Positions 35,501-45,309 of a stretch of DNA of 64,000 bases are shown here, one piece after another. The stretch lies in NCBI GenBank assembly GCA_004194705.1, contig SADC01000200.1, forward strand, positions 183,914 through 247,913, written 5' to 3'. Under the pieces are notes generated by a model. That model made no database searches and had not been told where the DNA came from. It saw nothing but the letters and a program-made list of their open reading frames with translations. The translations under genes were made by a program, and so were the position numbers. Position 1 is the first letter of the stretch. Each line of letters starts with the position of its first letter. This DNA is from Ditylenchus dipsaci (lineage: Eukaryota > Nematoda > Chromadorea > Rhabditida > Anguinidae).

Positions 35501-38500
35501 TATGACCCGATCGAGTTGGTGTCTTGATCAAAAAATGTCTATGCTTTTCTGAAAAAAATTCTTCAGTATCACAGAAGGCTTAGTTTTGTTTAAAACTTAA
35601 AAAATGTAACCCCGGAATCAGCTATAGAGACCAACTTAAAATTTTTAGCATGAAATTTCTCAGTCCCTGGCAAACAACACATGGGAAATCAAACTGACTT
35701 TTCCGCACTGGTCTCCAGAAGCAACATAGAATCCTGAAGGGGAGAACTTGGCCACAGTGGTTAAAGTTGCATGCTCAGTGTAGATGTCACAGTCCGAAAT
35801 GTTCTGCAAGGTCATTAGATTACGTGGCCAGCATTACAGAAACGATACATTGACAATGGTAAAAGCTTAAGTTTCCACCATAAGCAATAAATCTGTAGTT
35901 TCATTAGCACTCTTCAACAAGACATGAAACTTTCTGACAACAAATGAATCAAATTCGGCCTGTTTGGCCGGTGATTACCGTTCTTCTAATAATTCCTCTT
36001 ATATTGCCACCGAGGGCTTGACCAGACTTGCGGACAACACTTGCGTACGAACCGAATTTCGCGGACCGGACCGAATTTTGCGGACGCAACATTTGCAGAC
36101 GAAAATTTGCGGACGAGACTTTGCGCGACCGAATTTCGCGGATGCAACATTTGCGGAAAAACCGAAGTTTGGCAAAAAAAGAAGCAGAAAAAAGAAGGTA
36201 TCTCAAGCCGGAGTGAACGATGACAGCATTGAAAACTAAGTTAGTCGAACCTGTGACTTAAGGGGCATGCTCGTGTAAGATGCAACACAATTTTCAAAAA
36301 AGAAAAGGCGCGAACCAGGCGGGCCAGAGATTTGAAAAAGATTTAAATTTTGTATTTGAAAATTCACGAATTTTTTTCTCTCCCTTCTCTCCCTTTTATA
36401 TCTGTTGTTCATATTTATGTTTCCACGATTTTACAGGGTTGTTCGTCCATCCATCAGAGGGTTTCTTTACTGAGTCCGAACGCTAGATTGCCTTCACATT
36501 AGATAAGTCTTTTCATATTTTTTTCGCCGTCACCCTCTTTGTGGTTTGTTTAGACTCTTTTGTCGTCGTCATTGGCTTGTCAGGCTCTGGTCGCTCTAAG
36601 AACTGGTTAGAAACTGGTGAATCTCTATTGTCTTTCATTTTTACGCTGATATTTTGCTCTTCATTGTCATTCCTACTGAAGATTTTTTTATATTTCAATA
36701 AACAAAATCATCATCATCGAATTGTAATTCTAAGTCTGGGTCGCTGAAATTTTCTTCCATAAAATGTCCCTCCTCGATTATGCTAAAACCATCGTAAAGC
36801 TCTTCCATTTCTAGGTAGTCGGTGCTTGTTGTTTCCCTTCTCTTGACTGCTTCATCAACAATAAGGCGCTTCTACTTGAAATCACTTTTGTCTTTCACTT
36901 TCTTTTCGGCTATGCCACCTTTTGATTTTGAATGCACTTTTCTGACAGATACAACAAGTCTGTCGCCCCTGAGTTCTGCTTTCTTGTTTTCATTGAAATG
37001 CATAACACCTAGTTGAGTGCGACCAATAAAACCTCTTTTCGAACTAAATTTGAACCTTTTAGAATGCTAGCTTGTTTTTCCTATAACAAAAAAATTTACT
37101 AAAACTTTCTCTTTGGTCGGTAAATATTGGCAATTGAATGGAAAGACTCGACAGAGCATGTGCTATTAGACCCATTCAATCTGCTGATATCTGCCAAAAA
37201 CTGGTTGGATGAAACCATTTTTAGAAGTACAGCGAAGGAGCTAGAAGCAGGATTCAGCGGAACACGTGTGTTTTCAATTGAATTGAGAACCTCATGATTA
37301 CAACTCAAAACTTTTGTGAAACGCTCTGTCTAAAATACAAGAAATTGTAGTTTAGATCCTGTTCTTTGTACCTCAAAAGTTCCCGAAATATTCAGAGGTC
37401 TCATGCTTCGCTTGTTTGACCATTCTCGTGCAGTCGCCAGATTTGAAGTGTTGTCATGGATCACTTGAGGAACAACTCCCTACAATAAGCACTATTCTAA
37501 CCAATAGTTTTTAGTCATTTTCACCTGTGACCAACTGTGGACTCCAGCTAAGTGCAATAGGCCAGAAAGCGCAGTTTCTTTGATTAGCTGAGGATCACCT
37601 CTTGGAAGTGCTGTTGAATGCCATAAGTGATTCATAAAGCGAGGTCCTGCTTCTTTTAGCTCCTTGTTGCACTTCTTCTTAGCTTCCTACAAACAATTTT
37701 TTCGCACTGTTCTTCTTTGTTTTTAGTTACATTGACTATGTTTCGTCGAATGCTTTTCAGCATATGCCACGCATCAAAATCATGCTCGAGCTCAGGTTTT
37801 TCGGATGCCATGTAAGCGCGAATTTGTGAGTGTCTGTCTGTAGTAACAGACTTGATGATTATGCCAGATTCCTCAAGTCCTTGGATGCAGCGCTTTACTC
37901 CTTCCAGTTCCATTCTTCTTGAAACATTGCCTGTGATATTTGTTAGGTTGAGTTTTGTTATAAGTTTCAGAGAACCTGTCTCATTCTTTTGCACTGCCTC
38001 AAATCTCATAACTTGCTTGCTTTCATTGTCAATAGCTGCAACACAACATAATTCTGCACTGTATCCAGGACTGTCATACTGTCCATCTAACGAAATGTGA
38101 ATTGGATTCTAAAATGATCTCTAGAATCTGTTTGGGGTTTTCTCTAAATACCAGAGTGCTTCTTTCAATTGTTTGTACTAACAATTTTTGCTCTTTTTCT
38201 TCATATATCTTATTGACAGTCGGCCAAACAAAAGATCGTGCTAATCTCTGGTAAGTGGAAACGCTGAGACCTGCGATCCCAGCACTGTCAAAGAAAGCAG
38301 ACAATTCCTATTAGAAGCCATGAAAGGGTTGTAAAAGAGAGATAATAATACCGGATAGGCGACAGGGGCGACTACTGCTGCAGCTACAACACGCAAAGTT
38401 CCTTCGTATTGCGAGGTATCACCAACACGCTTTTGCCCACTCCAGTACTTTTTCCGACGGCAGTTATTGCAGAAAAACTTTACATTTAGATTCGTGGCTT

Positions 38501-41062
38501 TCTGCGAGAAGTGGCGAGGTGAAATGTTCTTTGACCCACACTCAAAGCACCGATTCAAAAGAGCTTCCAATTGTTCGACCTGCACAATTACAAATTTGGG
38601 CTTTTCAAGGGGTCCCAACACATCTTCCACGTCGGCATCAGTTATCAAAAAGTCCTCAACCAACAAACAATCATTTCTAGCAGCCCTTTTAGATTTTTCA
38701 TCGGTATCTGGAACTAAAATATAGTTGTGAAAACTTTGAATGCCCTTACTACATCGGTAATTGGTAGTTCAGATAAAGGCAGTTCAAAAGAGCTAGTAGT
38801 AGAGGAAGGAAACGGCAGCTCAGCTGAAGGAACGAGTTGAGATGAATAATTATCTTCAGTACTCGACACAATCGCAGGAACAGGATGAAAGGAAGAAGCT
38901 ACAGCAGACAGATTCTGTAAAGAATTCCACCCTTGTAAAGATGGAAAAATAAAAAAAATACTTTTAGTGGAATTATTTTAGCTCCCGGTACAATGCCCAC
39001 TATTCTGTGACTACGCCTGACGAGATCACCGTTAGAGAAATGGCTGTAACACACAATGACTCTTTGGCCGGGCGAAAGTGCATCATAATTTTGAGAAGTT
39101 CGGTATGGCAATAGTCTAACATCACTCATAGAAATACGTACACCAAGAGCGCTACCCACTTTTTTCTGGCATACAGGACACACCATTTTATAGCGAAGTT
39201 GTTTGATTGATAATCCTAAGAGAAGAATAAGATGAACTGCGAAAAAATCTAGCCACTGTACTGCAAAAAAACTAAGATGATTACAAAAAGGTAAACCAGA
39301 CATAGTAAAAAAATGCCAAAGCGCATTCCAAAGTTCTTTATTTTACAGTACATTCCACAACTATCAAAGCAAGGATAATATAAATAGAGATCAGATAAAT
39401 AGATGACAGCAACTGTAATTTGAAAACCAATGACGACGGCAAAAGAATCTAAAGAGACCACAAAGAGGACGACGGCAAAAATTATTTGAAAAGACTTATC
39501 TAATTCCAGCACAATCTACCAGTTTCTGACTTTCTATTTGCTTCTCAGATCATCCGAAGCACGGGAAACCAAAATTCTTCAAAAAGATCTGAAAAAGACT
39601 AAGAAGACAACGACGGCAAAAGCAATATGAAAGGACTTATCTGATGATTTTATATGATCGTGAGTCTTGCCCGATGACGAAAATACAGGATACCAGCACT
39701 CAGATGATGCAAAGCTTGAAAGCCAATGACGACGACAAAAGAGTCTAAACAAAACCACAAAGAGGGTGACGGCGAAAAAAATATGAAAAGACTTATCTAA
39801 TGTGAAGGCAATCTAGCGTTCGGACTCAGTAAAGAAACCCTCTGATGGATGGACGAACAACCCTGTAAAATCGTGGAAACATAAATATGAACAACAGATA
39901 TAAAAGGGAGAGAAGGGAGAGAAAAAAATTCGTGAATTTTCAAATACAAAATTTAAATCTTTTTCAAATCTCTGGCACGCCTGGTTCGCGCCTTTTCTTT
40001 TTTGAAAATTGTGTTGCATCTTACACGAGCATGCCCCTTTAGGCGATGCTTATATGAAGTTCGCGAATTCTCGTCCGCAAATCTTCGTCCGCAAATGATC
40101 GTCCGCAAATCTTGCGTCCGCAAGATTTGATCCGAAAAAAATGAGGCGCAAACCTTATCCGCAAAGCTTTGTCTGCAATAATCACGCCCGGAAACACGCA
40201 TCCGCAAAATATTATCCGCAAGTTTGGCCAACCCCCGCCGAGGGCTTTATTTTTCGAGTGCCAAAGAATTTTTGACATTGTAAATCGAGAATGGCCCTAA
40301 CTCTGAAGTTCTGGTAAAAAAACAGAAGGAGGGAGCTGTGTTATAAGGGAGCCTCTATTAGAGCAAATACGACAAGGTATTCTCTTATGTAGACAACATG
40401 CTCGTCTATTTTTCAACCCCCAATTTTTTTGACTTTAGGTTAAAGATTCAATAAATCATGGTTAACCCCCCTAGTTTTGCCTTAATGGGTGCCCGTCTAT
40501 TAGAGAGAATACGGTAAGTAAAATGGCTCCTCTTCACTTTGAAATAAGGAAGACTGTGAATAACTAAAATTTGGCCAGTCCTTTATTCGGTGTTGCCAAG
40601 ATTTCACAGTGTTTTCAAAAAAATTGAGTATTGCGGAATGGTGTACATTATTATTTTTTTTGCTTCCACAGAAAAATTCACAGCTCAAGCCCGATGTTAA
40701 TGTCGTCTTACGTTTTCCCGCGACGATTACCAAATTTTTACTTAATATTAACAATTCGAATAATTTTGCACGTTGAGTTGTGAAAGTCACACCTAAACAA
40801 AAGACCAACCTCAACATTGCGGATGTAAACACTAAATCTCTCATTTTGCTTAAAACCAAAACAAAACTCTCTTAAAATAACCTGTTTCCATTACAATACA
40901 CGAACTTTTTGCCATCTGGACTGCCGGAAATAACCAATGGAAGTCCTCGAGTAGTTCTTGGCAATGAAGCAAAGGTGCATTCTGAATCAAAAATTTGCTG
41001 TAGAAATCTACTTCTAAAATATCTATAAACTCACCTTTGGTGTATTCTCCTTCAGAAATCAT
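26507..41062 (-). CDS. unc-78: Actin-interacting protein 1 (AIP1/WDR1/UNC-78), at least 16 exons
   Basis: This WD40 protein works with cofilin to disassemble actin filaments. Minus-strand exons: 41062-41035, 40981-40882, 35803-35699, 35148-35015, 34966-34842, 34792-34746, 34636-34550, 34501-34317, 31844-31624, 31358-31203, 31155-30950, 30868-30781, 30727-30703, 26939-26897, 26850-26664 and 26612-26507. Markers in order: [146 protein letters not shown]. The total is about 614 codons, near the family's ~610. A microexon for the segment after YCNGN is missing: phase 2 meets phase 0 between exons 2 and 3. One base appears lost near 26540 (SAG^DSNVKQW). An acceptor (TTGTTGCAG) ends 25 nt before the ATG. 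Introns of 3-5 kb house transposons. Confidence 0.95.
27049..27334. mobile_element. Element with GGCTCATTCACG ends and CGAACTCGAACT interior
   Basis: Left end TGGCTCATTCACGTGCTTC, right end GAAGTACGTGAATGAGCCA. Sub-terminal arrays of TTCGAGTTCGAG and its complement flank a unique core. It lies in an AIP1 intron. No target duplication is visible. Confidence 0.65.
27819..28070. mobile_element. MITE with TACCGTATTTCCTGTAATA ends, copy 1
   Basis: Starts TACCGTATTTCCTGTAATAA and ends TTATTACAGGAAATACGGTA, a perfect 20-bp inverted pair; inside each end are AAGGCGGC units. It abuts the pogo-type MITE at 28071 without a spacer. The same ends occur at 63278-63518. Confidence 0.75.
28071..28232. mobile_element. 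Pogo-type MITE abutting the previous element
   Basis: CAGTCGAGTCTCGATTTAACG at the left and CGTTAAATCGAGACTCGACTG at the right, with TA on both sides. The left TA is the last two bases of the neighbouring TACCGTATT element, so this MITE inserted in (or duplicated) that terminal TA. The interior repeats GGTGATCGTTAAATCGA. Confidence 0.75.
28310..29460. mobile_element. 1.15-kb palindromic element in AIP1 intron
   Basis: Two arms of about 550 bp mirror each other: ATCCGGTGTTAGATTTTCAG versus CTGAAAATCTAACGCCGGAT; TAGGAACAACAT.TCTGTAGG; CTTGATCAACATTCACAGG; ACCGATTGAGCTACCGAAAAA. The CCGGATTCnTG/CGATTTnC block near the centre is also found at 48320, 54120, 55430 and 63145, so a family of palindromes shares this core. 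No transposase. Confidence 0.7.
29710..30696. mobile_element. 0.99-kb inverted-repeat element with poly-C arms, AIP1 intron
   Basis: The left arm is CTATTCCATTGTACCCCCCCC repeated three times with spacers, then about 180 bp shared with the right arm in inverse (TTTTATGGCGAAATTATTACATAAAA, CCCCTCCCAATACAGCC). The right arm ends TACAATGGAATAGCGGCGAAAA. The core 29975-30360 contains a GGGGGCGCAGGGG hairpin and CATGCATCCAGAGTCGCTTTCGAG, a block also present at 47255-47345. It lies 7 bp from the donor of AIP1 exon 13. Confidence 0.75.
32116..34304. mobile_element. 2.2-kb pogo-ended element carrying captured exons
   Basis: Left end CAGTCGAACTCCGATAAAACG, right end (inverted) CAGTCAAACTCCCATATAACG, both followed by CCACCC. 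The similarity continues about 100 bp inward (ACGGCCCCTCAAAA, TAGTGCATT). A TA follows the right end; TG precedes the left. It sits 12 bp inside the intron after the AIP1 exon that ends at 34317. The interior holds proteasome beta-4 exons (32750-33006) and further exon-like minus-strand blocks at 33055-33170 and 33410-33600, but no transposase. This resembles a Pack-type, gene-fragment-carrying element. Confidence 0.7.
32750..33006 (-). pseudogene. Proteasome subunit beta-4 (PSMB2/PBS-4) C-terminal exons
   Basis: Two minus-strand exons. 33006-32940 reads [14 protein letters not shown]; 32892-32750 reads [20 protein letters not shown], then [20 protein letters not shown] and a stop after IKF. 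This is the C-terminal end of the beta-4 (PSMB2) subunit of the 20S proteasome core. Phase agrees across the junction (G|AT giving D). The N-terminal two-thirds of the subunit is not visible. Because both exons lie between the inverted ends of the 32116-34304 element, I read them as a captured fragment rather than the resident gene. It could instead be the tail of an intron-nested gene. Confidence 0.7.
36262..40037. mobile_element. 3.8-kb TTAA transposon with transposase, Kolobok-like
   Basis: Flanked by TTAA (36258-36261) and TTTA (40038-40041). The terminal inverted repeat is about 340 bp: GGGGCATGCTCGTGTAAGATG, AGGCGCGAACCAGGCGNGCC, CGAATTTTTTTCTCTCCC, down to GCCGTCACCCTCTTTGTGG, with its mirror ending CACGAGCATGCCCC. 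The right arm has two extra diverged repeats of ACGACGGCAAAAG..AAAAGACTTATCT (39440-39640). It encodes the minus-strand transposase 37099-39186. TTAA duplication, AGGGG ends and a DDE transposase with an H next to the second D are features known from Kolobok; piggyBac shares only the TTAA. Confidence 0.85.
37099..39186 (-). CDS. DDE transposase of the TTAA (Kolobok-like) element
   Basis: Multi-exon minus-strand gene. From the ATG at 39186: a CPVC finger-like start ([20 protein letters not shown]), a Ser/Pro-rich linker ([20 protein letters not shown]), a Cys cluster ([10 protein letters not shown]... [12 protein letters not shown]), and [15 protein letters not shown]. The catalytic core follows: first Asp in [19 protein letters not shown] (about 38100), second Asp with a following His in [14 protein letters not shown], then [15 protein letters not shown], and a candidate catalytic Glu in [19 protein letters not shown], stop at 37099. 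Splice joins such as [15 protein letters not shown] and VVAPVAYP| are plausible. The order matches uncharacterised transposases of cnidarians, sponges and fish. The frame looks largely intact, so it could be recently active. Confidence 0.75.
40340..40515. repeat. CTATTAGAG..AATACGGTA end fragments
   Basis: CTCTATTAGAGCAAATACGAC and GTCTATTAGAGAGAATACGGTA occur 150 bp apart in the same orientation. They resemble the ends of the 54305-55399 element. Probably two solo ends. Confidence 0.4.
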
Positions 41063-41099
41063 TATACTTGAGCAAATTTATTGAAATCTGCAACAAAGA

Positions 41100-42448
41100 A
41101 AGAATATCAATACAAATATTTCGAAAAATTATTTTAAAGGGATATAAATGAAAGTCTGCTATGTTCGACTATATCAAGCAGCATGTCAATTTTTTCGAGC
41201 TCTACACATATTCTTCAACTTTCAATTTTTCAACCAGACTAGATATTTCTTTTTGGGATTTTCGCACATCTTTTTTTGTTCGGCCATTCGAAAGCTTACA
41301 TTCGGGGATAACTTAACGGCATACTTAAGGCAGCACATTTTAACTTTTTAAATTGACGGCCGCGAAGACCGTGAAATGACTAAAAAATTGAAGAATGAAC
41401 TCCGGTTGAAGAATAGTTTGGTTGAAGAATTGGTAGCTGAACAATATGTGTGGAGCCATGTTTTGCTATTTTTATACGAGTTTGAGAATTATTAGGACAA
41501 TAAAATGCACCAGCACCAGTGGTGCATAACGCTCTGGCTGTAGCTCTCTCTCTGGCTCCAAGCCAGAGCCAAAATTTTGAAATTTCGATTACAGCCGAAG
41601 ACAGGGCACAAATTTGAAAAGTTCAGAGCCAGAGCGGAGCCAAATATGTGAAAACTCCCGCAAGAGCGGAAGCGAAAATTCAAAATTTTGAAATTATTTG
41701 TGAGATAATAAACATAAAATTTGTGTAGAAATTACTCTTTTCGTAAGGAAAACATCTAAAAAACTAGGATCTGGAGCAAAAGCAAACCCGCTGGGAACAA
41801 CTTCACCGTTTTTAGGGCGCCCGGACATTGTATATTTTAAAAATAATTTGTCGCACGACAAATGATTTTTTTTAAAGAAAATGTCGGGCGACATTGTCCG
41901 TTTTGTAATTTTTTGTTTTTTTTTAATTTTTTTTAACCAGTGGTGCATAAAGCTCTTGACCTCGCTCTGGGAAGTCGGAAAAGTCTTGCAACGAGCCTGA
42001 AGTGACTTTGTGAGCTTAGATCTATTCTTCCGTTTTAGAATCAACATTTTGACAAAAAAATGGGAATTTCAAACTTTTTAAAAAATTTCGTCTTAGTTTT
42101 TTGATCATCCAGCCATTTTTTACCTCGGATTTTGAGCAAAATTCGTCAGTCTATTTCTAAAAATTGCAAAGATTCTGATTTTTTTTTGCGAATGATCATA
42201 ATTGTGCCAATTCGACCCGCAACTGTCGGTATAGTGCACAGTATTTTTGAAAATAGATGCGCATTATACCAAGAACGGCGGGTCTTACACGCAAAATTAT
42301 TGTCATTTGCCAAAAAATCGGTGAAATCAAAACCAATGCAATTTTCGGAACTAAACAGACGAATCACATTTGGCGAATTGAAGTATCAAATTGCTGTACC
42401 CAAACCGAATTGGAACTTGAGGTAGGTCACTATACGGCGAGGAGCAAT
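41100..42448. other. Intergenic region with two CAGTGGTGCATAA ends
   Basis: CCAGTGGTGCATAACGCTCT at 41517 and CCAGTGGTGCATAAAGCTCT at 41938 are direct copies; each is followed by CT-rich AGAGCTC/GGCTCC repeats, and an inverted GAGCCAGAGCGGAGCC follows at 41630. CAGTGGTG ends suggest hAT MITE remnants, but no right end with a target duplication was found. No gene seen. Confidence 0.4.
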
Positions 42449-42618
42449 TTTCAGATCGATGTATAGAGTGAGGATCAAGAGTTACTCGAGGTCTATTGAT
42501 CGTGTTTCAGACACGACGAGTAGGATCAAAGATCAAGAGTAACTCTTGATCTATTTATCCGATTTCAGATGTACGAGTAGGATCACGAGTAACTCTTGAT
42601 CCTTACTCTACACATCGA
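42449..42618. mobile_element. TTTCAGATCGATG element with AGGATCAAGAGTTACTC interior
   Basis: The left TTTCAGATCGATGTATAGAG and right CTCTACACATCGAGCTGAAA ends are inverted; the interior alternates GATCAAGAGTAACTC and its complement with copies of TTTCAGACACGACGAGTAGG. It is a simple-repeat-filled element of unknown superfamily. Confidence 0.6.
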
Positions 42619-42755
42619 GCTGAAAGTGGCTTGAAATCTAAAAATTTTCATATTCTAAAACTGGTATGCGATAATGCATATGCCGCTTAATGGAGTCGAA
42701 CCATTTACATGCACAACGAAACAACAAGAAGTAAAACAAGAAGACTATGCGACTA

Positions 42756-43163
42756 CAGTCAAAACTCGATATATTGACCTCCCCAAAAGTTCGTTCCCTC
42801 CTACGGTCCTACACTTTTTTTAACCTAATTTTTGATCTCTTTTATCAATTCTGTTATGACAGTCTGGTCCCAAATATTGTAAGGATTTCGATTTTGCCAA
42901 TCGTTTTTTAAAAAGAAAACAAATTTAGGGTTAAAACACCTGTTTTCAAAGGGAGGTGTCACTATATTGATTTTTCACTTTTTTTTTGACCCAAAATTTG
43001 TTTTCTTTTTGAAAAAAGATCGGCAAAATCCTAATCCTCACGATATTTGGGACCAGACTGTCATAACAAAATTGATAAAAGGCTTCAAAAATTAGGTTAA
43101 AAAAGTGTCGGACCCTAGGCGGAAACGAACTTTTTGGGATGCCGGATAAACGAGGTTTGACTG
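42756..43163. mobile_element. Pogo-type MITE, 408 bp
   Basis: CAGTCAAAACTCGATATATTG left, ATAAACGAGGTTTGACTG right, TA on both sides (42754-42755, 43164-43165). It is internally palindromic: GTTCGTTCCCTCC..GGTCC / GTGTCGGACC, and CAATCGTTTTTTAAAAAGAAAAC around 42900. It shares the AAAAGTTCGTTCC..GGTCCGACACTTTTTT segment with the element at 270-697. Confidence 0.75.
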
Positions 43164-43165
43164 TA

Positions 43166-44460
43166 GTACAGACCATCAACTGATAGGTCAGGTATGTATG
43201 ACAGAGGAGGCGTATAGAAGTGTGATGCTCGATGAATTGCAACAACAGGATACAAGATATAAAAGAGATGTGCACGCCAGCTTTTGAATAATGTTTTCAA
43301 AAAAAAGCCAACTTTCCACTACAGTCATAAACGTATCCAGAGAAAGGCTAATCGGGTTTAGAACCCGCTGGTCATCTAATTCATCTAATGAATATATAAC
43401 ATAATTAGTTGCAAAAAAATTTATTAATAAAATAAAAAAATAATTTTTGAAGCAAACATTTTGCACACACACCCTTTTGGCGTGAATTTAAATAAATAGT
43501 ATGGAAATTTACAAATTAAAAATGTTTTGCCTGAGAAATGACGTTCGCATTGATGAGTGGGTGGACAAAACAAAGCCTGAGGAACACACACGGACATACA
43601 CACACAATTTGGTGGTAGAGATTGTGGCTAAAACAGAGGGTTTGATGGCTAGTCAGACAGCCAACCAAAAGGTTGATTCATCAGCCAGTTGCTTGCTTTA
43701 GTTTGCTCAGGAATTGTTTCCCAGAGAACAGCAATCTTTATCTCTGCTTAAAACTTCGGCGTAAATTTTGAAAAAGAGCTCTTTTAAATTTAAACTTTAT
43801 AAAACAAGAATTTTCGAAAGTTCACACAAAAGTACGGCCAAATGGTTTTTTAGTGGATTCTCGATATAGTGAGACCCCTCGGAACCGGCATTGAGTCGCA
43901 TATATTGATAGGTCGCACTGAAAAATTTCCGGGCTATAGACCCCCCCCCCCAAATACTGAGTACGACTATGACCATACCGTATTTTCTCTAATAGCTCAC
44001 CCGGGTGAGCTACTTTTCAACCTCCCAATAGGGGTGAGTTATTAGGAAGAGGTGTGTAATTAGGAAGGCGTAAATTATTTTTCAATAGGTCTGCTTCAAG
44101 AGTGCCGGAATTGTTTCACCAAAGCAGACGCTACCCAACTATCTCCTCTTCTCCCAAATAATCGGAAAAACTCGGTTGTATATCCCCCCCTGAGATGCTT
44201 GTTTTTACCTCTTACTCATATCGGCTAATTATTATAATTCTAATAATTCCGGCGAATTATAGAATTATTTTGAAATCCAGATTTGTTCAGTACCAATTTG
44301 TGATAAGTAATCAAAGCTACTCTCACGGTTTACCGTAAATGCTCATGTCAGGTTGTGTTTCAATCAACCGAAAATAAGAAAGTTTTGAGGTCAATTTCAA
44401 GATTTTTAGGTGAAAATTCAAATATAAGAAGTGGGATCGGTAAAGCTCTCGGTATTAATA
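43166..44460. other. No supported gene; partial TACCGTATTTTCTCT end
   Basis: A Ser/Leu-rich open frame on the minus strand (43188-43472) and a short plus frame (43501-43701) show no family motif. A single end ACCGTATTTTCTCTAATAGC with CTCACCC units lies at about 43977-44050; no inverted partner of equal quality was found, though TTTACGGTAATAG occurs at 44868. Confidence 0.35.
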
Positions 44461-44464
44461 GAAC

Positions 44465-44772
44465 TAGTGATGGCCTCGGGACGGGACGGGAATCCGTCCC
44501 GTCCTGAAGGGATTTTAGGGCTTGTCCCGTCCCGGTGTCCCGTCCCGGAAAAAAATTCTAGTGTGTCCCGTCCCGGTGTCCCATCCCGGTGTCCCGTCCC
44601 GGAATGATTTTCCGATTTTTCCTTCATTTTCCTTTATTTTTCCCTTATTAATGGGTCGGGACGTCCCGTCCGAAGGGTTTTTAGGCCTTGTCCCGTCCCG
44701 TGTCCCGTCCCGAAATTTTTTAAAGTAAATTTTGTCCCGTCCCGTCCCGAAATAGGCCATTTGCCATCTTTA
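44465..44772. mobile_element. hAT-type MITE filled with GGGACGGGACGG
   Basis: Starts TAGTGATGGCC, ends in the inverted form GGCCATTTGCCATCTTTA, with an exact 8-bp target duplication AATAGAAC (44457-44464, 44773-44780). About 290 bp of interior is GTCCCGTCCCGG in opposed blocks around an AT-rich centre. Confidence 0.85.
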
Positions 44773-45309
44773 AATAGAACGCAAGAAAGAGCTTTGCAAA
44801 AAAATTCAGTCTGAGATATAGGTCCTCAAAAAAAGGTGTCGGCTTAATAGACACTTAGAGCATTTACGGTAATAGCATGGGTGGCTCAGTGGTAAAGCAA
44901 CGATGAACTGTGGTGGACTGATCCCGACTGGAAGCGATGTTTTTGCTAGACTCTCACAAAATGCGACATTTTGACTCTCTTTTGAATTTCACCGGTAGTC
45001 GCCTTACAAAATATTGCCATCGGCGGCGAGCATGTCCCTTCCACCCTTTGATCTAAACATTTCTACCAAGCAATAACTGCCAACTTTTTTTCAAAATCTG
45101 TCAGCAAATATCGTTTTCGTCTCTTTAGAGGTACTATATGTAATTAAACAAATAAAAAAAGGTCAATGCGAACTTTTTTTGTGGAAAATATCCAAAAATC
45201 GTGGAAAGTATCAGGGCTGTCCACAGAATTTAAAGGCAGCGCAGAATTTGGCGAAATTCTGTTACCGTAAATCCTCTACGGTAATTTCTTTTTGGATTTT
45301 TTTCTTTGC

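Larger units (their letters stand above)
36004..40240. mobile_element. Outer element with TTGCGGACGA arrays, split by an inserted transposon
   Basis: Left part 36004-36261, right part 40042-40240. Left terminus GGGCTTGACCAGACTTGCGGA and right terminus (inverted) GGGGTTGGCCAAACTTGCGGA pair up. Both sides contain degenerate GCGGACGCAACATTTGCGG units in opposite orientation. The string CCGAGGGCTT occurs at both outer edges and might be a duplicated target, though on the left it overlaps the terminus. Without the insert the outer element would be about 0.46 kb. Confidence 0.6.

Noticed and set aside
35949..36239. Overlapping Arg/Phe/Ala-rich frames on both strands
   Set aside because: They translate the TTGCGGACGA repeat at the left side of the nested element.
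44418..44760. Asp/Gly/Thr/Arg-rich frames
   Set aside because: Translations of the GGGACGGGACGG interior of a hAT-type MITE.
44876..44960. tRNA-like start GGTGGCTCAGTGGTAAAGC
   Set aside because: A good A-box-like string, but no matching acceptor stem or B box at the right spacing; at best a tRNA-derived fragment.
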